Below are positions 37,725 through 43,860 of a stretch of 43,860 nt of DNA, piece after piece; position 1 is the stretch's first letter, and every line of letters starts with the position of its first letter. The notes under the pieces were generated by a model that was not told the origin of the DNA, did not search any database, and saw only the letters and a program-made list of their open reading frames with translations. The stretch spans positions 1 to 43,860 of the forward strand of contig NZ_CP022465.2 of assembly GCF_002234575.2 (NCBI RefSeq). The letters are read 5' to 3'. Made by a program: the position numbers and the translations under genes. This DNA comes from Enterocloster bolteae (GTDB lineage Bacteria; Bacillota; Clostridia; Lachnospirales; Lachnospiraceae).

Positions 37725-38034
37725 GGGGGATGTATGTGTACAGGAATTTGTGAGGATAGCTGATTTCCTTCTTAAATCCGGAAAGGTGACGATACAGAGG
37801 GGCTATATACTGGCCCCCAGGAATGTCATTGATAGGCTGCTGGCCAGGAATCAATATGAAACGAATGAGACTAAGCTCCAATACTGGAAGAAGCTGCACT
37901 GGATAGATGCAGATAGGGACCGGTTCACTAAACAGGTATCAATAGGAGGCCAAAGGTTTAGGATGGTAAAAATTGATATCCAGGTATTCCAGACGTTGGG
38001 CATATTATTTGAGGAAATTTTGGTGGAGAAGTAG
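37717..38034 (+). CDS. Unknown protein, possible winged-helix paralogue of its neighbour (105 aa)
   Basis: It starts 8 nt inside the preceding gene with GGAG upstream. The sequence VRIADFLLKSGKVTIQRGYI, APRNVIDRLLARNQYETNET, KLQYWKKLHWIDAD and QVSIGGQRFRMVKID shows the helix-helix-wing order seen in the C-terminal half of the previous protein. The two may therefore be distant relatives acting as a pair. No membrane segment. Function unknown. About 430 bp without a supported gene follow, containing direct repeats. Confidence 0.6.
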   Translation: MNKGDVCVQEFVRIADFLLKSGKVTIQRGYILAPRNVIDRLLARNQYETNETKLQYWKKLHWIDADRDRFTKQVSIGGQRFRMVKIDIQVFQTLGILFEEILVEK

Positions 38035-38308
38035 CGGAAATCTATATCATCAATATTCCCCGGTCAGAATGCCATATATAATAAGAAGTTTTTAGGAAAT
38101 CTACACCGTCACGATAATAGGCTACAAATATGTAATATTTGTAGCTGTAGTGGTAGGAGGAGAACTATAAGGGACCGGGGAGGCAGCAGCGTAAGCTGGG
38201 GCCGGTATAGAGATGGTGTGGGGATAGATAGAGTGAGATGGATGAGTATTATGGCTGGAATAGATGTTAAGGGAATCTTAGAAATATCAGTCAACAGGAA
38301 TCGGTAAG

Positions 38309-38371
38309 AGAGTAGAGTAGCAGCCTGGGAGAGTAGAGTAGCAGCCTGGGAGAGTAGAGTAGCAGCCTGGG
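38309..38371 (+). repeat. Three exact tandem 21-bp repeats plus a degenerate fourth
   Basis: Three adjacent copies of a 21-mer that starts AGAGTAGAGTAGCAGCC and ends TGGG occupy 38309-38371. A GC-rich degenerate copy (GGAGCGGAGCGGCAGCC) follows to about 38391. The frame through them has no usable start codon. The stretch 38035-38308 holds no gene I can support. Function unknown; a protein-binding or transfer-origin site is possible. Confidence 0.75.
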
Positions 38372-38405
38372 GGAGCGGAGCGGCAGCCGGCAGTGCCGGG
38401 AATGG

Positions 38406-38437
38406 CTGATTAATAATAAAATAATATGTTATTAAAT
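38406..38437 (+). repeat. 16-bp boxes upstream of the YopX-like gene
   Basis: CTGATTAATAATAAAA (38406) and TAATATGTTATTAAAT (38422) lie in phase, and a weaker third unit reaches to the GGAGGG of the next gene. Confidence 0.45.
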
Positions 38438-38467
38438 TATTTTTTTATCAGGAGGGACAAGTGACAT

Positions 38468-38824
38468 ATGAGAATAAGAGGATTTAATGAAAAAAAGCAG
38501 GAGTGGGTAATTATAGAAATCACGGATGGTGGAGCTATGGTTGGTCTTGAAAATTGGTATGATATTGCGAGTTGCAGTGTTGGGGTAAGCACAGAGAAAG
38601 CCGATATGCGAGGCAAAGAAGTATTTCAGGGGGATATCATCCTGTCTTATAGTACAGACATTGAAATGGAAATTAAGTATGGATGTTACCAGTCATATTG
38701 CCCGGAAGATAAATGTGTAATGAATAATATAGGTTTCTATGCAGTTGGTGAAACTTTGAAGGATATGCCTATCGGGCCACTTGATGAGTATGCAATTGTA
38801 ATTGCAAACACATATGGTAAATAG
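38468..38824 (+). CDS. YopX-like protein (118 aa)
   Basis: The pattern MRIRGFNEKKQEWVIIE, ending near EKADMRGKEVFQGDIIL, then IEMEIKYGCYQSY and DEYAIVIANTYG is that of the YopX family from Bacillus phage SPbeta and many mobile elements. These are small beta-rich proteins of unknown function. Family length is about 120-140 residues. GGAGGG precedes the ATG and the 16-bp boxes lie upstream, so it may belong to the same regulon as parA. It starts a run of four closely spaced genes. Confidence 0.8.
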   Translation: MRIRGFNEKKQEWVIIEITDGGAMVGLENWYDIASCSVGVSTEKADMRGKEVFQGDIILSYSTDIEMEIKYGCYQSYCPEDKCVMNNIGFYAVGETLKDMPIGPLDEYAIVIANTYGK

Positions 38825-38856
38825 ATATGGTGCTACATATCAAAAAGAGGATAGTT

Positions 38857-39033
38857 GTGAGCATTAGAAAAAGTACCATTAGATTGATTCTGGTTTTGTA
38901 TTTTATCCTGCTTTTTTCTTTTGTTGCATATCTGGGAGACTGGGGGAACTGGAAGCAGGATAAATATAGTGAAACGGCATATATGGAAGAACTGGAAGGC
39001 GAGGATAGAACCTTTGTGTTACCGAAAGACTAG
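38857..39033 (+). CDS. Small single-pass membrane protein (58 aa)
   Basis: AGAGG at 38846-38850 with 6-nt spacing supports the GTG at 38857; an ATG at 38827 without a good site is the alternative (68 aa). One hydrophobic helix (LILVLYFILLFSFVAYL) is flanked by a basic N-terminus and an acidic C-terminus (EELEGEDRT). Unknown function. The end overlaps the DUF4417 gene. Confidence 0.55.
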   Translation: MSIRKSTIRLILVLYFILLFSFVAYLGDWGNWKQDKYSETAYMEELEGEDRTFVLPKD

Positions 39034-39637
39034 GAGATATGAAAATTTAGAACGTAGGATATTTAAAGGGGTAGGCCAGTTTGACATTCCACAGATACAG
39101 CCTGTTTCATATAGAGGCCGGTATGAATGGATTGGATTCAATTATGCAAAAAGTTGTAAAACGGGAAGTATGGAAAAAGGGGTACATTTTTTTCTGGATG
39201 ATTACCAGTTTAAACGCTTATGGCCAGATATTGACAGGTACATCCCATTATTTCATCGGTTTGGCTATGTTATGTCTCCAGATTTTTCAACCTACACAGA
39301 CTATCCTGTAGCCATACAGATATATAACCACTACCGTAAACATTGGATAGGGGCATATTTACAAGATGAAGGTATACAGGTCATTCCAACTATATCCTGG
39401 GGTGAAGCACAATCCTTTGAATGGTGTTTTGATGGAGAACCAGTAGGCGGTACGGTGGCGATATCATCTGTGGGGTGCATGAACAGCCGGTATAAAAAGC
39501 AGCTGTTTTTAATGGGATATCAGGAGATGATGCAGCGGCTCAAGCCAGAGCAGATACTTTGTTATGGTGAAGTCCCTGAGGAATGCAAAGGTAACATTTT
39601 GAGGATTAGAACTTTTCAAGACAAATTTAAAACATAA
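39014..39637 (+). CDS. DUF4417-family protein (207 aa)
   Basis: The body matches the DUF4417 pattern: RYEWIGFNYAKSCK, GVHFFLDDYQFKRLWPDIDR, GYVMSPDFSTYTDYP, QVIPTISWGEAQSFEW and GGTVAISSVGC. The family occurs on phages, plasmids and conjugative elements; its activity is unknown. No ATG precedes the domain. A TTG at 39014 with GAGGA at 39001-39005 is the best start and overlaps the previous gene by 20 nt. The next gene follows 18 nt later. Confidence 0.75.
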   Translation: MCYRKTRRYENLERRIFKGVGQFDIPQIQPVSYRGRYEWIGFNYAKSCKTGSMEKGVHFFLDDYQFKRLWPDIDRYIPLFHRFGYVMSPDFSTYTDYPVAIQIYNHYRKHWIGAYLQDEGIQVIPTISWGEAQSFEWCFDGEPVGGTVAISSVGCMNSRYKKQLFLMGYQEMMQRLKPEQILCYGEVPEECKGNILRIRTFQDKFKT

Positions 39638-39655
39638 ACCAAGGAAGGGGAGCCG

Positions 39656-40438
39656 ATGCAAAAAAGTGTGTTTTTACATGAATTTAGACAGAGTTTTGGT
39701 TTGCGTCTGACAGATGATTACATTTTATTCCGAAAGCCATTGGAATTATATAATCTGAAAACAGGGGACAGTAAGCTGTTTAAGAGCATGGAGGAAGTGT
39801 ATTCCCAGTCCATTAATGAAATCACAGTGGGTGATATGATTTCAAAAATGACACTTGAAACATTCTACATGCGGTTGGATGGAGGGCGTGGCGCATCCAG
39901 CGGTTTAGGGCAGGATAAAAGCTTTAAATTTAGCCATGCAGATGATAAGGGAGCACGGACAGACACTTATGATTTTCCATCCAGGGTGAATATTAACATA
40001 CGTAATCCAGATAAAACCTTAGAAGTGTTCCGGAACTTACACGTGAACGATAAAAAGGAACATGCTTTTACTGTAGATGAGCAGGGATTTGTAACAAGCT
40101 ATGTGCATGGGATGGCTCATAGTGTGATGGTAGCGGGTAGACGGGGAGAAATGGTGTATCATAATCACCCAAGCGGTGGGGCGTTTTCAGATGCAGACCT
40201 TATTAGTACAGCTCTTACAGCCGCAAAGGGTATCGTAGCGAGTGGAAAAAGTGGTGACTATATATTGCAAAAGGGTAATCATTTTAAGGCCAATGCATTT
40301 GTTAAGGCAGTAAATAATGCACATTTAAAAGGAAAAGATTATGACGATGCAGTTGATAGGTGGCTTAAAGCAAATGCTAAAAAGTATGATTACAAATATG
40401 AATTTAGAAAATGCCAAGATGAACTAAAGACTTTATAG
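39656..40438 (+). CDS. JAMM/MPN (JAB, RadC-like) domain protein (260 aa)
   Basis: AAGGAAGGGG precedes the ATG. The C-terminal half carries H169-N-H171-P-S-G, then S178-x-x-D181 in FSDAD. This is the H-x-H-P...S-x-x-D zinc signature of JAMM metalloproteases and RadC-like proteins. The upstream strand VTSYVHGMAHSVMVA fits the same fold. The N-terminal 100 residues are unrecognised and include GGRGASSGLG and FPSRVNINIRNPD. It is followed after 13 nt by the repeat surface protein. A protease or isopeptidase is plausible, with no identified substrate. A RadC-type DNA-related role is the alternative. Confidence 0.65.
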   Translation: MQKSVFLHEFRQSFGLRLTDDYILFRKPLELYNLKTGDSKLFKSMEEVYSQSINEITVGDMISKMTLETFYMRLDGGRGASSGLGQDKSFKFSHADDKGARTDTYDFPSRVNINIRNPDKTLEVFRNLHVNDKKEHAFTVDEQGFVTSYVHGMAHSVMVAGRRGEMVYHNHPSGGAFSDADLISTALTAAKGIVASGKSGDYILQKGNHFKANAFVKAVNNAHLKGKDYDDAVDRWLKANAKKYDYKYEFRKCQDELKTL

Positions 40439-40451
40439 GGGAGGAAGGAAC

Positions 40452-43400
40452 GTGAGGGGGATGAAAATGAAAATCAGAAAATTAGGGATTATTTTATTGG
40501 CAACAATTATTACAGTTACCAATATGGTAGTTTATGCAAATAGTGCGGATGATTCAATTATACATAGTTCTGATGATGTTATCAAAGAGTATACGAAAAA
40601 TAAAGAGATGGAAAAAAACAAAGAGGAGTATCCAAAAAGTACGCCATCAGAAGCAAAACCCAAGCCGTCCGAAGAAGAAAAATTCGTCTCCACACCAACT
40701 GTATCTATTCCATCGGAAGCTACGCCATCGGAAGCTACGCCATCGGAAGCTACGCCATCAGAAGCTACGCCATCAGAAGCAGTACCGGTTGAAGTGATAG
40801 AGTTTGAGAGTATAGAGCCGGATGAAGTACCAAGCTGGTATACAAAGGTAAAAAAGAGGCTGTTTGGTGGAAAGAAACATTATCAATTCACAGACCGGTA
40901 TGGAGAAGAACATCACCGAATTTATGGATATTATGAGGAAGAAGCAGAAGCTGCATGGTATGAATGCCAGCCGGACGGAAGTGTAACCAATGAGAGTTTT
41001 TGGATTGATTTGGAGTGGGAAGATTTGAATCTTGCCCCCCTGCGTTGGGAAGCTGCAGAGCCTCAAGCAGATGATATCCGGGATTTATCTGAGCGAATAT
41101 TTGGGGATGCAGAGATGTTAGGCATTGACATTGATTTGGCGAAATCAAACCATGAAGCAGAAAATTATGATGGAACCATGTACGATATCTGGAGCCTGGA
41201 TGAAGAGGAACTGGCTGAACTATATTTTTTCTATGGACATGCTGTAAATGGGATATTGCCGGGTGAAAATACATGGTTTGAAAGTACAGAAGATGGTCAG
41301 ATACTGGATGAGGTTTCTGATTTGGTGCTGTCAGTTATGTCTGCAGATGCAAGAGCAATAGATGCTACGGCAACCGAATTTGAGTTTGGTCAAACCTATT
41401 TTGGCGTGAAGGACCATCCAACAGGGACTCTTTATATACCGTGTGAGTTAGGGGAAAAGTATAATTGGCAGATTACAGTCAATGTAAAGCGTGTAAGCTC
41501 AACGGGAGGAAGTAGCCTCAAGTATTATCAATGCTTTAAAAAAGATGGTAATGGCCCCTGGTATCTTGCAGATACGGCTTCTGGACATACAGGATATTTT
41601 CCCGTTACAGTGCCATATGGTGCAGATAGTAAATATTATTATACCGGTTCATCGAGATATCTGACTGCGGAAGAAGTGAATCAGGGTTGGTATAAAACGG
41701 AATCTTCCAGCGAAGGAGACCGGATTAATTATATAGACCCGGAGGGAGATTCCTTCCGGATGGCGGCCCAACATCAATCTTTTGGAGATTGGTATATAAC
41801 AAAAGAGGCTACCTGTACATCCAAGGGAACGAAGCAGCGGACCTGCATGGGATGTGGAGCTGCTGAGACTGCGTATATTGATGCATTAGGACATAACTGG
41901 GAAGCGGATTATTATACAGGTGCCAATAATGGTACGTATTATAAGCGGTGTACCAGGTGCAGCGAGAAAACGGATGTAAGAAATAATCCATATACAATTA
42001 CTTATCATGCGAATGGTGGTAAGGGTACGATGGCGGTCCAAAACTGTACCTACACTGCAAAACTGAATTTGTTATCCAATACATTTCAAAGAGATTATTA
42101 CACATTTAAAAATTGGACAACAGAGCCGGACGGTGGGGGAAGGATATATAGTGATACGCAGCCAGTAAGTAATTTGACAGCTGTATATGGAGGGAATATT
42201 GATTTATACGCACAGTGGCAGCCAAAATCATATAACATTACATTTGATGATGGATTGGATGGTACGCAAAATATAACTCATAGCTATGTGTATACCCATC
42301 CATTCGGTGAACTGCCTGTATTTAAGCGGCTTGGATATACCCTATCGGGATTTTTCTCAGAACCAGAAGGAGGAGAGAAAATCACAGCGGAATCAAAAGC
42401 GCCGCATTCAGACACAATCTATTACGCGCATTGGGAAGCCAATTCATATGATATTTTCTTCCATACAGGAAAATCCTACTGCGGGAGTGAAAAGAAGAGG
42501 GTTACATACGATGAGAAAGTAGGAATTCTCCCGGCAGCCTCCATGGAAGATTTTGAATTCTTGGGATGGTATACAGAACCATACAGCCAAACATATGTAG
42601 AGGGAATCATGTGTGGGGATGCCAATCCTCCAGATGACAAACAGATAAAATCAGAGGATGTGTATAGGATAGCAGGACACACACAGGCTTATGCATATCT
42701 GGTTCTGCAATATGAAGAACTGGAGAATGGTGTGAACCGCAGGCCAGGCCCAGATGGTTATATGAATACAAAGGACGATAATTATTATCTGAACGGAGAA
42801 GATGGAATTGCGGGAACTCATGATGATGAGAAGCTGTATCCAGGGGAAGATGGGAAATATGGAACAAAGGATGATTATTATTTAGATAAAGAGGGCCATA
42901 AGATATATCCCGGAAATGATAGTATCTTTAGGACAGAGGATGATTATAGAGATAACGGGGATGGGACGAATACACGTCCTGGACCAGACTGTAACTTTAA
43001 GACAGAGGATGATGTGGAAGCATCCAACGGTCTTGATGGTTTGCCTGGAACTATGGATGATTGGATTGATAATAATGAAAACTATCCAGATACGAATTTA
43101 AGGCCAGGGCCGGATGGAGTGTTCGGAACGGGAGATGATGAAGTGTACTGGAACGGGCCGGATGGAATACCAGGAACGGAAGATGATGAGCTGGTGCATC
43201 CGGGCCTGGATGGGAAGCTGGAAACCGGGGATGACTGGGTAGAAAACGGCCACAATTACCTGGAAACCAATCTAAGGCCAGGGCCGGATGGAGTGTTCGG
43301 AACGGAAGATGATGAAGTGTACTGGAACGGACCGGATGGAATACCAGGGACGGAAGATGATGAGCTGGTGCATCCGGGCCTGGATGGGAAGCTGGAAACT

Positions 43401-43860
43401 GGGGATGACTGGGTAGAAAACGGCCACAATTACCTGGAAACCAATCTAAGGCCAGGGCCGGATGGAGTGTTCGGAACGGAAGATGATGAAGTGTACTGGA
43501 ACGGACCGGATGGAATACCAGGGACGGAAGATGATGAGCTGGTGCATCCGGGCCTGGATGGGAAGCTGGAAACTGGGGATGACTGGGTAGAAAACGGCCA
43601 CAATTACCCGGAAACCAATCTAAGGCCAGGGCCGGATGGAGTGTTCGGAACGGAAGATGATGAAGTGTACTGGAACGGACCGGATGGAATACCAGGGACG
43701 GAAGATGATGAGCTGGTGCATCCGGGCCTGGATGGGAAGCTGGAAACTGGGGATGACTGGGTAGAAAACGGCCACAATTACCCGGAAACCAATCTAAGGC
43801 CAGGGCCGGATGGAGTGTTCGGAACGGAAGATGATGAAGTGTACTGGAATGGACCAGATA
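40452..43860 (+). CDS. N-terminal part of a giant surface protein with InlB-type and Ca-loop-like repeats (runs off the window, ends at 714)
   Basis: GGGGAGG at 40438-40444 places the start at GTG 40452; ATG 40461 is possible. A signal peptide (IRKLGIILLATIITVTNMVVYA) is followed by charged sequence, PSEA tetrapeptide repeats near residues 80-110, and an unrecognised domain of about 330 residues. A zinc-ribbon-like pair follows (CMGCG, CTRC around ALGHNWE), then three InlB B-repeat (Flg_new) domains such as ITYHANGGKG...WTTEPDGGG and ITFDDGLDG...GFFSEPEGG. The last third is acidic D-G-x-x-G-T-x-D-D repeats, ending in 58-residue tandem copies. Joined to 1-714 it has a C-terminal membrane anchor. 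It probably acts as a long, cation-stabilised cell-surface stalk; that role is inferred. Confidence 0.85.
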   Translation, partial: MRGMKMKIRKLGIILLATIITVTNMVVYANSADDSIIHSSDDVIKEYTKNKEMEKNKEEYPKSTPSEAKPKPSEEEKFVSTPTVSIPSEATPSEATPSEATPSEATPSEAVPVEVIEFESIEPDEVPSWYTKVKKRLFGGKKHYQFTDRYGEEHHRIYGYYEEEAEAAWYECQPDGSVTNESFWIDLEWEDLNLAPLRWEAAEPQADDIRDLSERIFGDAEMLGIDIDLAKSNHEAENYDGTMYDIWSLDEEELAELYFFYGHAVNGILPGENTWFESTEDGQILDEVSDLVLSVMSADARAIDATATEFEFGQTYFGVKDHPTGTLYIPCELGEKYNWQITVNVKRVSSTGGSSLKYYQCFKKDGNGPWYLADTASGHTGYFPVTVPYGADSKYYYTGSSRYLTAEEVNQGWYKTESSSEGDRINYIDPEGDSFRMAAQHQSFGDWYITKEATCTSKGTKQRTCMGCGAAETAYIDALGHNWEADYYTGANNGTYYKRCTRCSEKTDVRNNPYTITYHANGGKGTMAVQNCTYTAKLNLLSNTFQRDYYTFKNWTTEPDGGGRIYSDTQPVSNLTAVYGGNIDLYAQWQPKSYNITFDDGLDGTQNITHSYVYTHPFGELPVFKRLGYTLSGFFSEPEGGEKITAESKAPHSDTIYYAHWEANSYDIFFHTGKSYCGSEKKRVTYDEKVGILPAASMEDFEFLGWYTEPYSQTYVEGIMCGDANPPDDKQIKSEDVYRIAGHTQAYAYLVLQYEELENGVNRRPGPDGYMNTKDDNYYLNGEDGIAGTHDDEKLYPGEDGKYGTKDDYYLDKEGHKIYPGNDSIFRTEDDYRDNGDGTNTRPGPDCNFKTEDDVEASNGLDGLPGTMDDWIDNNENYPDTNLRPGPDGVFGTGDDEVYWNGPDGIPGTEDDELVHPGLDGKLETGDDWVENGHNYLETNLRPGPDGVFGTEDDEVYWNGPDGIPGTEDDELVHPGLDGKLETGDDWVENGHNYLETNLRPGPDGVFGTEDDEVYWNGPDGIPGTEDDELVHPGLDGKLETGDDWVENGHNYPETNLRPGPDGVFGTEDDEVYWNGPDGIPGTEDDELVHPGLDGKLETGDDWVENGHNYPETNLRPGPDGVFGTEDDEVYWNGPD
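43100..43860 (+). repeat. 174-bp tandem repeats encoding 58-residue acidic modules
   Basis: Copies begin at 43100, 43274, 43448, 43622 and 43796 with exact 174-bp spacing and very few differences. Each module contains three or four D-G-x-x-G-T-x-D-D-like loops. Across the circular join the last copy continues at base 1. Near-identical copies imply recent expansion, and the copy number may be collapsed in this assembly. Confidence 0.92.

Noticed and set aside
16077..38034. A classical MOB relaxase (MobA/Rep_trans/TraI type)
   Set aside because: I looked for the HUH His triad and the Rep_trans motifs in all proteins and found none. Tyrosine-recombinase-like proteins are the only candidates.
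18615..38453. CRISPR or random AT tracts as an explanation for the 16-bp boxes
   Set aside because: There are no spacers, so not CRISPR. Random AT richness is harder to exclude, but constant 16-bp phase and placement before starts or at -35 elements at eight loci argue for function.
38921..39012. An N-terminal extension of the DUF4417 protein back to a TTG at 38921
   Set aside because: It lies out of frame inside the small membrane-protein gene, has no ribosome-binding site and no resemblance to the family; TTG 39014 with GAGGA is preferred.

Overview
The window looks like one complete circular plasmid from a gut-type Firmicute, most likely a Lachnospiraceae or related Clostridia. The evidence is Gram-positive GGAGG ribosome-binding sites throughout, AT-rich intergenic DNA, a Tn916/pCW3-type (Tcp) conjugation apparatus, a class B-like sortase, Cna-B/SpaA and InlB-type surface repeats, and type I and RelB/YafQ toxin-antitoxin loci. 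Bases 1-88 are identical to bases 43773-43860, including positions that vary between repeat copies. The open frame running off the right edge continues in the same frame at base 1. The simplest reading is a circle of about 43,772 bp with an 88-bp assembly overlap, cut inside a repeat-rich surface-protein gene. I see no antibiotic-resistance genes, no phage structural genes and no complete insertion sequence.

Layout on the + strand unless stated. 1-714: C-terminal end of the split surface protein. 838-1163: a type I toxin with an antisense RNA. 1309-2638: a YdjM-like membrane hydrolase and a secreted CAP-domain protein. 2732-16073: a surface-display operon with a 3,925-residue thioester/Cna-B adhesin, a degenerate ParA-like protein, a small membrane protein and a sortase. 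16077-26153: the conjugation operon, in the order TcpA-, TcpC-, TcpD-, TcpE- and VirB4/TcpF-like proteins, a C39-like peptidase, a membrane-anchored protein, and a TcpH/VirB6-like channel protein. 26228-28600: the replication region, with a probable initiator, a leader containing an attenuator and a convergent antisense RNA, DnaA boxes, iteron-like repeats and large inverted repeats. 28744-30211: an XRE regulator and a RelB/YafQ pair (- strand), with a small membrane protein between them. 30311-33286: a maintenance and partition region (ParA, an RHH protein, small proteins). 33369-35746: a duplicated-domain protein, a tyrosine recombinase fused to an ADP-ribosyltransferase, and a small acidic protein. 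35906-38034: a Cys-rich mini-protein, tRNA 3'-end fragments, a second tyrosine recombinase (- strand) and two unknown proteins. 38468-40438: YopX-like, small membrane, DUF4417 and JAMM/MPN proteins. 40452-43860: N-terminal part of the split surface protein.

The genes fit a self-transmissible plasmid. The adhesin and sortase could hold donor and recipient cells together, the Tcp system would move DNA, and the Rep, ParA, RHH and toxin-antitoxin genes would maintain the plasmid. No classical relaxase is visible. In the related pCW3 system the relaxase TcpM is itself a tyrosine-recombinase-like protein, so the recombinase-ADP-ribosyltransferase fusion is the best relaxase candidate here.

The most unusual features are four. 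The first is that recombinase-ADP-ribosyltransferase fusion. The second is a 16-bp AT-rich box that recurs in phase at eight loci, mostly upstream of maintenance genes, and suggests a plasmid-wide regulon or centromere. The third is a copy-control module in which the antisense RNA and its target attenuator can be read directly from the sequence. The fourth is the giant adhesin, whose sorting signal lies about 360 residues before the end of the reading frame.
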